A stretch of DNA of 64,000 bases from Lepus europaeus (Eukaryota > Chordata > Mammalia > Lagomorpha > Leporidae), in the NCBI RefSeq assembly GCF_033115175.1, contig NC_084836.1:64533097-64597096 (forward strand), given 5' to 3'. A program made the translations under genes and the position numbers. How positions within the stretch are numbered: the first letter of the stretch is position 1; the number at the start of each line of letters is the position of its first letter. The notes beneath the pieces are model-generated. The model was not told where the DNA came from, ran no database searches, and was given only the letters and a program-made list of their open reading frames with translations. Below are positions 24,589 through 33,613 of the stretch, piece by piece.

Positions 24589-25262
24589 GGGGGGGGTCAC
24601 CCTTTATAGGTTGTCCCAGGCTATGGCCATGCAGTACTAAGGAAGACGGATCCACGATACACCTGTCAGAGAGAGTTTGCTCTGAAACACCTGCCTAATG
24701 ATCCCCTGTTTAAGCTGGTTGCTCAGCTGTACAAGATTGTGCCCAATATCCTCTTAGAACAGGGAAAGGCCAAGAATCCTTGGCCCAATGTAGATGCTCA
24801 CAGTGGCGTGCTGCTCCAGGTGAGTCCCCCCTTCTGTCTCTCTTATTTGTATTAAACCATACTGTTCTCTGCCATGCTCAAAATCAACTCCCTGGTCAGA
24901 GTTAGGGCTTGGAGGGCAGCTCTTCAGAATCCTAGTTACTATTCCCAGTGTCACTTCTTTGTAACGCTGACCGGGTGAACCCCCTGGAGAAAAAGGGGAA
25001 ATGGGGGCCTCTCAGTTTTCTGTCATCCTAGACTCGTATGTTACACTTCCTGGAGGTCTTTAACAAAACCTTTTTCTCTTCTCTCTTTCAGTACTATGGG
25101 ATGACGGAGATGAATTACTACACAGTCCTGTTCGGGGTGTCCCGGGCACTGGGTGTACTGGCACAGCTCATCTGGAGCCGGGCCTTGGGCTTTCCTCTGG
25201 AGAGGCCCAAGTCCATGAGCACGGACGGTCTGATGAAGTTTGTGGACTCTAAGTCAGGGTAA
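14202..25262 (+). CDS. CS: Citrate synthase, mitochondrial (exons 2-11; exon 1 outside window)
   Basis: Condenses acetyl-CoA with oxaloacetate to form citrate, the first step of the TCA cycle, in the mitochondrial matrix. Coding exons: 14202-14252, 14987-15094, 15828-15893, 16560-16691, 16887-17075, 22644-22843, 23380-23509, 23640-23741, 24610-24819, 25092-25262 (TAA stop). All junctions are GT-AG and phases join without a break. These exons give 452 residues; the 466-residue mammalian enzyme leaves 14 for an exon 1 upstream of the window, which would start the mitochondrial targeting peptide. The rest of that peptide is in exon 2 ([14 protein letters not shown]). Active-site histidines and aspartate are visible: SAHTSHL and GPLHGLANQ in exon 8, GYGHAVLR and NVDAHSG in exon 10 (His274, His320 and Asp375 in pig mature numbering). 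Intron 6 (17076-22643) is the largest internal one and is full of SINEs. CS converges with COQ10A. Confidence 0.97.
14356..14713 (-). mobile_element. CSINE, antisense, with doubled tail segment
   Basis: A first tail piece (GATTTATTTATTTGAAAGGC, 14356-14408) is followed by a second (GTTTATTTGAAAGGCAG) that leads into a full body, ending CACAATGCTGACCCCC. Either a tandem tail or one copy inserted in another. Confidence 0.82.
14725..14895. mobile_element. Probable old LINE-1 fragment
   Basis: The text around CATTATTGTGCAGCCACCAC, TCCCCAGAACTTTTCCATC and TACCCATTAAACAGTAAC resembles a segment I associate with mammalian L1M elements. Orientation not settled. Confidence 0.4.
15095..15827 (+). other. 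CS: CS intron 3, unique
   Basis: Intron between coding exons 3 and 4 with an A13 run near 15541. No SINE or other feature recognised. Confidence 0.6.
16088..16373 (-). mobile_element. CSINE, antisense, diverged
   Basis: Lies in the CS intron before the exon at 16560. From TAATAAGATTTATGATTTTA to CACAATGCTGGCTCC. Confidence 0.82.
17319..17630 (-). mobile_element. CSINE, antisense
   Basis: First of a long SINE series in CS intron 6. T18 run, AAGATTTTATTTGAGAGG, head diverged at GCCACATAGCAGTTCCC. Confidence 0.88.
17846..18165 (-). mobile_element. CSINE, antisense
   Basis: TTTAAGATTGATTTATTTATT to CCACAGCACCAGCCCC, complete. Confidence 0.9.
18207..18466 (-). mobile_element. CSINE, antisense, head-truncated
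   Basis: T22 run, AAAGATTTGAGAGGCAG, body to CAGGACTCAAACCAGTGC. The tRNA-like head is missing where the next copy begins. Confidence 0.85.
18472..18700 (-). mobile_element. CSINE, antisense, diverged, head-truncated
   Basis: AAAAGATTTATTTATTTACAT tail end, body with GTAGGACCCACATCCTTGGG. No clear head. Confidence 0.78.
18877..19403 (-). mobile_element. CSINE, antisense, split by a nested CSINE
   Basis: Host read at 18877-18992 and 19219-19403, ending CATAGCACTGGCCCC. It contains the younger copy at 18993-19218. Confidence 0.87.
18993..19218 (-). mobile_element. CSINE, young subtype, antisense, nested, internally deleted
   Basis: Inserted after GCCAGGAGCT of the host, with GCCAGGGGCT on the far side. 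The body jumps from GAGCTAGGTGC to AACCGGGACAG, so the central block is lost. The head ends GCCGCGGCGCCAGCC. Confidence 0.88.
19498..19709 (-). mobile_element. CSINE, antisense, old and truncated
   Basis: AAAAAATGTATTTTTATC to AATCAGAAGGGAG, interrupted at the head by the next sense copy. Confidence 0.72.
19711..20068 (+). mobile_element. CSINE, sense, complete
   Basis: Close to the family consensus: GGGGGCCAGCACTGTGGTGC head, CCCATATGGGCGCCAG, (CT)n at 19976-20002, CAAGTAAATAAATC tail. Confidence 0.93.
20079..20107 (+). mobile_element. Short head fragment of an older C-repeat
   Basis: GGCATCTGGCACAGCAGTTAA is the start of an older-type copy. The rest is replaced by the full copy that follows. 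Confidence 0.5.
20108..20450 (+). mobile_element. CSINE, sense, complete
   Basis: GGGGCTAATGCCATGGTG head, body, CTCTCCCTCTCCCTCTCCC in place of a pure CT run, CAAATAAATAAATC and A17 tail. Confidence 0.9.
20744..20772. repeat. TA dinucleotide microsatellite
   Basis: Runs of TATATA with one interruption (TATACATATA) at the host/nested SINE boundary. Confidence 0.85.
20773..21102 (-). mobile_element. CSINE, antisense, nested
   Basis: TTTTTAAGATTTATTTTATC to CACAGCGCTGGGCCC, inside the sense copy that resumes at 21103. Confidence 0.87.
21180..21272 (+). mobile_element. C-repeat fragment, sense, old
   Basis: Weak match: GTTGGAGAGCCTGGATTGAAG through TTTCAGGCTCCTGG, with both ends missing. Confidence 0.5.
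21274..21577 (-). mobile_element. CSINE, antisense, complete
   Basis: ATTTATTTATTTGAAAGGCAG to CACAGCGCTGACCCC. Confidence 0.9.
21930..22225 (+). mobile_element. LINE-1 3'-end remnant (L1M-like)
   Basis: Phrases typical of old L1 3' UTRs are present: GACTGTAGTTAACAGTGTATT, ACTTGAAAATTACTAGAGA, and ATGTATACATTCAAAACATC. The AT-rich sequence at 21590-21930 may be more of the same element but I cannot place it. Confidence 0.6.
22255..22330 (+). mobile_element. MIR fragment, sense
   Basis: Matches the MIR core: GTGACCTTATGCAAGTCATTTAACC-like text (22271 onward), then TTTTCTCATTTGTAAAAACG. Confidence 0.65.
22380..22570 (+). mobile_element. MIR, sense
   Basis: GGGTTCAAACTTGACC, CTCAATTTCCTCATATGTAA and TAGTGCAGTACCTGG follow MIR order. 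It lies just upstream of CS exon 7. Confidence 0.7.
22844..23379 (+). other. CS: CS intron 7, unique
   Basis: About 535 bp between coding exons at 22644-22843 and 23380-23509. No repeat recognised. Confidence 0.6.
23878..24197 (+). mobile_element. CSINE, young subtype, sense
   Basis: In CS intron 9. Head GGCCCGGCACCGTGGCTCAA; the flank TTTTCCTTGGGG appears on both sides (about 23867 and 24200), a target duplication. Ends CTGCCTGTTAAAAA. Confidence 0.92.
24212..24492 (+). mobile_element. C-repeat, sense, 5' truncated
   Basis: Follows the previous copy: GCAGACATTCCATATGGG, body, CTCTGCCTTTAAAATTAAA tail. Confidence 0.8.
24571..24596 (+). repeat. CS: T run then G10 run next to the CS exon 10 acceptor
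   Basis: A T run of about 16 is followed by ten G, then TCACCCTTTATAG and exon 10 at 24610. The G run lies between the main pyrimidine tract and the AG. Confidence 0.85.
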
Positions 25263-26655
25263 AACTGAAGACCAGGGGAAACTGGCTACCAGGAAGTGCA
25301 GAAACTTAAAAAAAAATGTATACTTTCGTTTTTTGTTTCAGGGGGCCTTTAAAGACTTAAGATTAAATTGTATCTGAGGCACTGAAAATATGTTCGAGGT
25401 TCACGTACAAATTAAGACTTGAAAAGATCAAAAGTGATGCCCCTATCCGCTAACCAGCTTCCTTCCCTCTGCCTGATTTGAGCTGCCCATCAACTGTGGG
25501 GTGACCAGGGCTAGTGCATGTGGTATGGGTTAGGTTTGGCTTCCCACCATCTCTAGAGTAAGAAGCAGGCTCCTCTTTCCTTAGGTCAAAGCTGGTCGCA
25601 GAGAATCTGCAGTCACTTTGGAGTTTTGCTTCTACTCTGCCCAGTCCTTAATAGGCCAGCAAACTAGAACTCCGCCCCTTCTGTTTCCATAGGAATCATG
25701 TTGGATTTTCAGCTGTACCAAGCCCTGTGACCTTCTCCCATGCACACAGACCCCTCCTAGCAAGACCTGCTGGTTAGCTGGACATGCTTTGACAATTTTT
25801 TATGCTATTGGGTAACCACAAAGGCATGGCATTTGTTGTGACTAGTGCCCGGTGTTTTGAATTCAGTTCTCTTTAAAAATTATACCATTAAAATTAAGGT
25901 AGGGGAGTATTCTGTTTCCCACTACATTACTACTCAGCCTCCTTCCAGACTTTCTATACCAGTTGCACCTCAAACTGGGGATGCTGTGAACTCCCCATCT
26001 TGGTCCCCACTCAAGACCTCCTTCAGCAGGTCTGTCTCACCTGTGGTCTTCCCTGTTTTGTTTTTTATCAGTGCTTAATGTGAACTAAACCTTTTACTTC
26101 CATTAGACAGAAGCCACTCCCCCTGGTCTCCCCACCTTTGAATCTACTGGGGCCTAGAGCAGGGGCTCAGGAATGACCCGCACGCTATCTTCATGGTCTG
26201 TCCCAGGGGTACAAGCATCTCTCTTTGAACAGGGAAATGACCCAAGATTGGACATAGTTGCCTTTGTGTATCAGGTCCTGAGGCTGGGGGCATTACAGAT
26301 GGTCAGGCTCCCTCCTCATCCCCTGCCACGGGGAAACGCTCCCTTATTTATCAGTGTCCTTCCCTGTCCCTTCCCCAAGTGCTCACAGGAGAGTGTTTGT
26401 TTTAGAAGCCCCATCGGTACAGGTTTTCAGTGACTCAGAATGCTCTACTGCCTTTTCTTTAAGAAAGGATTGAGATACACTCCTACCGTGCCCCCTTCCC
26501 TTGAGACTCCTGCCTGTGTTTGTGTGGACCCCCGAGCCCCAGAGCCACGCTGTTAGATGGACACACTGTAAACCCCTGGGTGACTGTCAAGTGATGATGC
26601 AGACTTGAGGTCGTTCTGTATAAAATACAAAATAAATGTTTTTATTAACAATGCT
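25263..26655 (+). other. CS: CS 3' untranslated region
   Basis: Runs from the CS stop codon to just past the AATAAA at 26631-26636. About 1.4 kb, free of SINEs, with a T-rich segment after the stop. The 3' end is inferred from the signal position. Confidence 0.8.
26631..26636 (+). terminator. CS: CS polyadenylation signal (AATAAA)
   Basis: Canonical hexamer about 1.37 kb after the CS stop codon, followed by a GT-rich stretch. Cleavage is expected near 26650-26660. Confidence 0.8.
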
Positions 26656-27364
26656 TGAGCCTGCTGTTAAATGAGGCCTGGAAGAATGTTTATGATGAGT
26701 AAGGAATCCGGCTGCCAAGGTCCTAAACTTAGAAGGCTTAAGTTCTCCTGTGCATCCCTGTATCCTGAGGCAGGTCTGGCCTTATTTTACCCTTACTGGA
26801 GGAAAGTCCCCCTGTGAGCTCTCCAGAGATCTCTGTCTTTCCTCGAGGTTAGGAAGTCCTTTGCTTTTAGCCCCCATCCTTCCCAGTTGCAAGGTGGACA
26901 CTCGAAGACTTTAGCAGGGACCTCAGGGCTGTTCATGTGACTGACCCAAGAACTGTTCTAGCCCACTGGGTGAAAGGAACAAACCGTACCAAGGACAGAT
27001 GGGCTAGGACCGCGCCTCTAGAGGGCTCCGGCGCTTCGTGACGTGCCCTTTCTTCTCTGCAGCTTTCTTTAAGGAGGCCCCCAGAATAACAAGAGGTGGG
27101 CCTGGGGCATCTGATATATGGGAGGTCTGTGGCCAGATGATTCTGTCTTGCAGCTCCTGCTGCAGCTGACCTTCTGAAAAAAAATCTATAAATAGGCAAA
27201 GGGGTGGGTACTAGGTCCTGGCTTGTAGCATGTGCTACTATAGTTAGCAAGGACAGTATGTCCAGCAGCCTTCTTACACCTTTGCTCCCCCAGGAACCAA
27301 AGTCGTGACTTTCTTCTGCTCGTCTGTAGGTGCATTGTTCCCCCAAGAGACAATAGAAAAAAGC
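26656..27364. other. Intergenic spacer between convergent CS and COQ10A
   Basis: About 0.7 kb between the two inferred 3' ends. No SINE, exon or RNA gene recognised. Confidence 0.6.
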
Positions 27365-27965
27365 CAAATCACACTGTCACGATTTATTGAAATTTTATAA
27401 AAACTCATGCCAAGTTGAATGATACAACTCAGAGTACAGAGGCAACTCTGTTCAGTGGTTTCCTTTCCTGAGCCTCGTGGCACAAGTGACAGCACAGCTC
27501 CCCGTCTATTAGCAGGCAGCACGGAAGTGTCCTTAGGGTGAGGCCATCTGGATTCCAAGCTGGAGGCATGTTGCCTTTTGTCCTGAGAACCTCGGGCAGG
27601 GCCAATGCTATCTACCACGTGGTGCCTCTGCCAGAGGAAAACCTCCATTCACTCAGTGCTCAGAGAAGCTGCTATCTTCCCTCGGTCACACACCAAGAGG
27701 CTCTGACAGGGCCCAGAGGCACAACCACACAGTCCTGATTCTAAGGGAGTGAAAAGACTTCGGGAGGAGCTTGTCCCAGGCATGCCTCACCCCTGCCTTT
27801 TTCCACCCCAGTATTTCCAACCAGCCTAGAGTCCAATTTCTGGAGGATTGAGAGGAGGAACAGTGTTAACGAACAGAGCCCTCTCACATTGGAGCAGGAG
27901 CCAAACCAAATAAATAAGAGAATGGGGGCGGGGGCAAAGATGAGGCCAGGGAACCATCCTTTGCT
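27365..27965 (-). other. COQ10A: COQ10A 3' untranslated region
   Basis: From the stop at 27966-27968 to the inferred cleavage site. About 600 bp without a recognised repeat. Confidence 0.7.
27383..27388 (-). terminator. COQ10A: COQ10A polyadenylation signal (AATAAA on -)
   Basis: TTTATT on the + strand. It lies about 580 bp after the COQ10A stop codon in the gene's direction; cleavage is expected near 27365. Confidence 0.75.
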
Positions 27966-30382
27966 TCAAGTCTGGTGCACCTCATGGAACATCAGTTCAC
28001 GGGGGATGGCTGTTTCTGGACCAAACTTGGTGGCTGCCCGGCGCTCGAAGGCAGCAACATTCTTCTTGACAACCTCATCAAAAAACATGGCGGCCAGCTT
28101 TGAGTGCAGCAGAGAACGAAATTCAAAGGAAATCTGGGAATGTGTAAGAGATAGAAACTCTTTCAGACCGTGTTCGATAATCCCGGGGCAAATGCAGCGG
28201 CCAGCACCGTTCGTCAGCTCCTTTCCCTATTCCCCACAGTTCTTAACTTGGGACTAAGCACAGAACAAGCTGGATACAAACTCAGACCTGTGGGAGTGGT
28301 CACTGACTTGGGAAATGCTGAGTGCTAATTACACAAAAAGGATAATCCTGTCGGGGTCCCTTAGTTCTGGCCTTCCACCTGTGCTACACAGCTACGTGAA
28401 AAGTCCAGCTCACCGAAAAGTCCACAGTGCAGGTTCGGGGATAGGCAGGGATACCAGGGCTGAATCGCCAAATAGTCTCCAAGTGGTTGAAGAGCTTGGC
28501 GTCGGTGCAGACAGCCTAGAACATGATGATTAGCTAGTTGGATATTACCAAGTATAGGGCACAGTATGAAGGAATTGAAAGTTGCTTTCCTTCCCTTCTG
28601 ATATCAGAGAAATATCTGACACACGGAGATAAAGTCCAATACATCGTCCTTAACTGAAAATGCTACAGGACAGAGAGAGGAGCTTGTTACTCTCTCCTAG
28701 ACCGGCCTCACCTTCACCATGTGTGGTTTGACCATGGAGACGGCAGAGGTGTAGCGTTCCACGACCGGTGGGAAGCCAACCTCCAGCTGGGCCTTCAGAT
28801 GACCCTTCCGGCTGGACACCACCAGAGACTTCTTACACCAAGGCACAAACTCGCGGTACTCCTGGACATTGGACACCACCTCGTACATCTCCTGCATTGA
28901 GTACCTAAGGCAAGGGGAATCAGGCCAAGACTGCCAGCCCAGTCAGGTTCCTCCTTGCCGTGGGCGCCCCCCACCTCACACCTTTGCCCACAAACCATGC
29001 AGATAAGCCCTGGAAGTAGACACCGCAAATCCACCACCAAGTTGATGTTAACTTTACGTTTTGTGGTTCACAGAATGCTTTTTGCACTCGATATTTTGAT
29101 CCTAAGAGGGACCATCTTGGGATGAGAGGTTGTGGATTGGATTGGTGATCACACAAGGATCAGATCCTAGCTCTACACCTTCCTAATACTGTGGCCCTGG
29201 GTGAGTTACCTGTGTCTCCATTTTCTTCATCTATAAAGTTGACTCACGGGTTTGTTTTAAGGATTAAGTGGGGAAGCAGGTAAAATGCCTAGTGGCCAGC
29301 ACCTAGCAAGAGCTCAAAAAGCTATTACATTGTCTCAATAGATAGGGATCAGGTCATTAAAGAAATAATACACCCTGTTGTCTTGAATATGTCTAGTAGA
29401 GTCTCAACTTCAGTCTCATGTGCTTAATTCATAAGCACAGCAACCATGGAGTAGGGGGAAATCAAGGCTGGAAGGCTGCCAAGGGATGATTCAGGGTCAG
29501 TAACACAGCTGGCGAGGGACAAGGCGCAGGAGGAGTCCGGCCCATGGTTGGCACCTTTACCTTCTGGCCTGGGTCTCGTGTCTGGAGGGGAGAGAAGGTG
29601 GAGGGAGGCAGGACACAGGAGGATGCTCACCCCATGATCCTACGCTCGGAGTACGCCTTGCGCTTATTGGTGAAGGGGGCAGCAAAGCCCATGAAGGAAC
29701 GACTGGGAGGTAAACCAGCCTCCAACGCCAAGACATGGGCAGCCCGGGGCCAGAGGAGGCTGCAAGAGATCAGAAACCTAAGGCCGAAAGGAAAGGCAAC
29801 GTCATGATTTTTTCTTATTTTCCCTCGGTGCTCCTCGGTCCTTTCCAGGTGAAAGGGAGGAGGAGTGCACGCATCCCGGAGGAAGGTCGTCCAGGCAGGC
29901 CTTTCCCCTCCAGCACCTGCTGCAGCCCGCTAGGCTCCGGAGCCAGGCGGTCACGAGTGCGAAAGGTCGAGGGCGTCTGAGGACAGCGCCGGGGGTGGGG
30001 ATGGGGAAAAGCGGATGCGTGCGAAGCTCCAGCTGCTTTGACTGAGGCTACGCTCCCGCTGAAGGCTCCGGGGCGCTCGGCAAGCACTTCACCCGCCAGA
30101 GCACCCTCTCCGAGGACCTCCTTCGCGCCGAGCCCGCCAAAGCGCTCTGCAAAGCACCCCAGGAGCGGCCGCTGCGCGCCGGCCTCCCACGGCGGGATTT
30201 GGGGCGGGGGACCGGGCGACCCCCTTCCCTCCGGCGCGGACGCCTGCGCCTCCCTCTCACCTCATTGGTCGCGGCGGCGGTCGCGGGCCCGGGGGCGGGG
30301 CCGGGCGGAGCGAGAGGCCGCGGCAGCGCTGGGCCGCGGCGCGCGTCCCGGCCGGGAGCCGCCGCGCGCCCGCGGAGGCCAT
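27966..30382 (-). CDS. COQ10A: Coenzyme Q-binding protein COQ10 homolog A, mitochondrial
   Basis: START/polyketide-cyclase-like lipid-binding protein of the mitochondrial inner membrane that binds coenzyme Q and is needed for efficient respiration (family knowledge). Coding exons in gene order: 30382-30261, 29777-29631, 28904-28712, 28515-28414, 28133-27966 (TGA), all GT-AG and phase-consistent, giving 243 residues; human has about 247. Exon 1 is Arg/Ala/Pro-rich and without acid ([18 protein letters not shown]), as in a mitochondrial presequence. Exon 2 carries [20 protein letters not shown], exon 3 the start of the START domain ([29 protein letters not shown]), exons 4-5 [14 protein letters not shown] and [14 protein letters not shown]. 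The chosen ATG aligns with the human start; an in-frame ATG 288 bp upstream would extend the protein. The first exon lies in a CpG island and points away from ANKRD52. Confidence 0.95.
28905..29630 (-). other. COQ10A: COQ10A intron 2, contains a MIR
   Basis: About 730 bp between coding exons 2 and 3. Apart from the MIR at 29150-29335, nothing is recognised. Confidence 0.7.
29150..29335 (+). mobile_element. MIR, sense
   Basis: Follows the MIR order: CTAGCTCTACACCTTCC, CTCCATTTTCTTCATCTATAA, AGGATTAAGTGG, CCAGCACCTAGCAAGAGCTC. It is antisense to COQ10A. Confidence 0.7.
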
Positions 30383-30650
30383 GCGCGCGTCCCCTAGCCT
30401 GGGCCTCGACGCTGGACTCCGGCTGCGCCCTCCTCGCACGGCAGGGAGCGGCCGCCGGGCGGGCTCGGAGCCCCCTCGGCGCGGGGCAGGCGCGGGCGGC
30501 GGCTGCTGTCGCCCTGCTCCCGCCCGGGCGGCCGGGTCGGCTACAACTGAAGCGGCGACCGCTGCTCCCGCGGCTCCTGGTACCCCCACGTCACGCCGTT
30601 GCCATGGCTCGGGCCCCGGAGAGGGAGGAAGGAAGGGGACCACGCTGGCT
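29970..30650. promoter_or_regulatory. COQ10A: CpG island, COQ10A promoter and first exon
   Basis: Very high G+C with dense CpG (GGCGGCGGTCGCGGGCCCGGGGGCGGGGCC region at about 30260-30305), GC boxes, and no TATA box seen. It covers COQ10A exon 1. Transcription start not determinable from sequence. Confidence 0.85.
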
Positions 30651-31732
30651 GTCGGGAGATGTAGTTTCACACCTCCGGCGAGGAAGGTCGCTGGGTTGTG
30701 TGCGCGTTTTTCGGACGCTGCAGAAATGGCTCAGGGGCGCGAGGTCGCCAGGGAGAAATCGCTTGGCGAGTGTGTGGTCACAGGACCTGGTACGTAGGCG
30801 CAGAAGCGGCTCGTGGGCGTGTCGGCCGCGGCTATCCGCGGATCTCCTGTTCGCCGTTATCAGATTCGGCCTTGTGCACACTTGGAAGCCCTGTCTTGTG
30901 TAGCCTCCACGGCCCCTAGCGCTGCGCCTTACGCCTTCGGGAAAGGAAATGAACGTTCCAAGCTCAGGACTAGGCTTTGCTTAGTTTTCTGATGTTTATA
31001 GAAAGAGGTTGGGGTGCTGGGAAGAACCAGAGTTAAGTTTAGGGCAGAGAACCATCTTTGGAGAAGGTGGAGGGTATAGCACTGTGGTGCTTTCCGTCAC
31101 CCACGGAGGGGGAAATGCATTTCATGAAAGTGGCCCCGGGGAGGAGCAACTGGAAAGCGACTGGATCAGGCGCTTGGGCTGGAGGTTAAGGGGGTGGTTA
31201 AAAAAGAAACTGGACCTAGGCCAGAGCAAATGCAACTGAAATTTGCCCGTGTCGGAGGTAGGACATTTTGAGACTAGTGATGCCTGCTGTTGAATTTGGA
31301 GATGTTTTGGTCTTGCTGTTTTAGTGCAAGCCCGCCCTCTGCGTTCTCTCTAAATCCCTGCTGGAGCTCTCCGCCTTCAGGAAAGCTGGCTGAGAAGTGC
31401 TGTGTGGTGGTGGTGGGGAGGAGCAGAGGATAAAGGCTGTGTTGCAATGGCAGCCTAGTTGGCATTGAAGAAAAACGCCCTGCCCAGGGGTGGGCCTGGA
31501 AGCCAGCATGGATCCTCCACCTCCCCCTGCTCCCTGAGATCGGCATTAATTTGGGAACTCCTACTGGCTCAGCGTTGATTGGGACTTTGAGCCCATCTCA
31601 TGTGGATTTCAAGTTAGCAGGGGCCATCCCTTGAACTCGTACCTAGCTTACATTTAGCATTTTGTTGGGAAGGTATTTTTATCATGATGCCTGCAGAAAC
31701 TTCACAGTGAAGTGGTAAAGAACCAAGGTCAT
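30651..31732. other. Unique intergenic sequence upstream of COQ10A
   Basis: About 1.1 kb. CpG density falls off past 30900. Some open frames run through it, but none matches a known protein and codon use is unconvincing. No repeat recognised. Confidence 0.55.
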
Positions 31733-32078
31733 GGAGCCGGTGTTGTGGCATAGCAGGTAGACCTGCTGCCTGCAGTGCCAGCATCCCATATGGGTGGCAG
31801 TTCAAGTCCCAGCTGCTCCACTTCTGATCCTGCTCTCCATTATGGCCTGGGAGAGCAGTAGAAGATGGCCCAAGTCCTTGGGTCCTTGCACCTACGTGGG
31901 AGACCTGGAAGAAGCTCCTGGCTCCTGGCTTCAGATCACCCCAGCTCCGACTGTTGCAACCATTTGGGGAGTAAACCAGTGGATGGAAGATCTCTCTCTC
32001 GCTCTCTCGCTCTCTCGCTCTCTCTGCCTCTCCTTCTCTGTGTAACTCTGAATTACAAATAAATAAATAATTCTTTAG
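31733..32078 (+). mobile_element. CSINE, sense, complete
   Basis: GGAGCCGGTGTTGTGGC head, CCCATATGGGTGGCAG, TCGCTCTC variant of the CT run, AATAAATAAATAATTC tail. Confidence 0.92.
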
Positions 32079-32088
32079 AAATAATAAT

Positions 32089-32303
32089 TTTTAAAGATTG
32101 ATTTATTTATTTGAAAGGTTGAGTGACAGAGAGATTCTTCATTAGCTGGTTTGCATCCCAAATGCCATAAAACCAGGTTTAGGCCAGGCAAAAGCCAGGG
32201 AGCTCCATCCAGGTCTCTCATGTGAGTGGTATGGGCCCTAGTATGTGGGCCATCATCTGCTGTTTCCCAGGAGCAGGAAAGCTGAATCAGAAATGGAGGA
32301 ACT
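32089..32303 (-). mobile_element. CSINE, antisense, head-truncated
   Basis: TTTAAAGATTGATTTATTTA to AATCAGAAATGGAGGAACTG. The head is absent. Confidence 0.82.
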
Positions 32304-32305
32304 GG

Positions 32306-32575
32306 GGGGCTGGCATTGTGGCGAGGGGGTGAAACTGCAGCGTGTGACGCCGGCATTCCATACTGCAGTTCTGGTTCAAGTTCTGGCTGCTCTGCCTCTG
32401 ACCTGCTCACGTGGCCCAAGTACTTGCGTCCTGCAACCTATATGGGAGACCTGGATGGAATTCTTGCTCCTGGCTTCGGCCCAGCCCTAGCCAGGCATTT
32501 GGGGAGTGAAACAAACATGGCAGATCTCTTTCCATCTCTTGTTCTCTGTCACTTTGCCTTTCAAATAAATAATTT
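32306..32575 (+). mobile_element. CSINE, sense, with a SINE in its tail
   Basis: GGGGCTGGCATTGTGGCGAG head to TTTCAAATAAATAATTT. The next copy is inserted in the tail. Confidence 0.87.
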
Positions 32576-32899
32576 TTTTTTTTTGACAGGCAGAGTGGAT
32601 AGTGAGAGAGAGACAGAGAGAAAGGTCTTCCTTTTTGCCGTTGGTTCACCCTCCAATGGTCGCTGCGGCCGGCGCACCGCGCTGATCCGAAGCCAGGAGC
32701 CAGGTGCTTCTCCTGGTCTCCCATGCGGGTGCAGGGCCCAAGCACTTGGGCCATCCTTCACTGCACTCCCTGGCCACAGCAGAGAGCTGGCCTGGAAGAG
32801 GGGCAACCGGGACAGAATCCAGTGCCCCGACCAGGACTAGAACCTGGTGTGCCGGCGCCGCAAGGCGGAGGATTAGCCTGTTAAGCCACGGCGCCGGCC
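32576..32899 (-). mobile_element. CSINE, young subtype, antisense, nested
   Basis: Exact 15-bp duplication TCAAATAAATAATTT at 32561-32575 and 32900-32914, which is the tail sequence of the host copy. It is full length and ends CACGGCGCCGGCC. Confidence 0.96.
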
Positions 32900-32925
32900 T
32901 CAAATAAATAATTTCATATAGAGAA

Positions 32926-33235
32926 GTGGAGAGGCTGGCCTTGTGGCGTAGCAGTTAACGTACAATGCCCACATCCCATGTGAATGCTAGTTCTAATCTC
33001 AGCTGCTCAGCTTCCAGTCCAGCTCCCTGCTAATGTCCCTGGGAAAGCAGTGGAAGATGGCCCAAGTGCTTAGGCTCCTGCACCCACGTTGGGGGCCCAA
33101 ATGGAGTTTCAGGCTCTTGACTTCAGCTTGGCCTAGCACCAGCGGTTGGGAACCATCTGGAGAGTAAACCAGTAAACCAGGATGTGAAAGACCTCTCTCT
33201 GTCATTCTGCCTTTTGAAAAAATAAATAAATCTTT
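32926..33235 (+). mobile_element. CSINE, sense, with a SINE in its tail
   Basis: GAGGCTGGCCTTGTGGCGTAG head to AAAATAAATAAATC; the tail resumes at 33589 after the next copy. Confidence 0.87.
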
Positions 33236-33239
33236 TTTT

Positions 33240-33588
33240 TAGTTTTTTTTTTGTTTTTGTTTTTGTTTTTTTTTTCAATTTGACAGGTAGAGTTATAGAC
33301 AGTGAGAGAGAGAGAGACAGAGAGAAAGGTCTTCCTTCCGTTGGCTCATTCCCCAAATGGCCGCAACAGCCGGAGCTGTGCCAATCTGAAGCCAGGAGCC
33401 AGGTGCTTCTTCCTGGTCTCCCACGTGGGTACAGGGGCCCAAGCACTTGGGCCATCCTCCACTGCCCTCCCGGGCCACAGCAGAGAGCTGGACTGGAAGA
33501 GAAGCAACCAGGACTAGAACCGGTGCCCATATGGGATGCCGGCGCCACAGGCAGAGGATTAACCAAGTGAGCCATGGCACAGACCCCA
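33240..33588 (-). mobile_element. CSINE, antisense, nested
   Basis: T-rich tail with GTTTTTGTTTTTG repeats and TTTGACAGGTAGAGTTATAG. The host tail ATAAATAAATCTT occurs before and after it. The head is intact. Confidence 0.9.
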
Positions 33589-33613
33589 TAAATAAATCTT
33601 AAAAAAAAAAAAA

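Noticed and set aside
30199-30903. 234-codon + strand open frame opposite COQ10A exon 1
   Set aside because: Explained by low stop frequency in a CpG island. The opposite strand carries a confirmed exon, and the product resembles no family.
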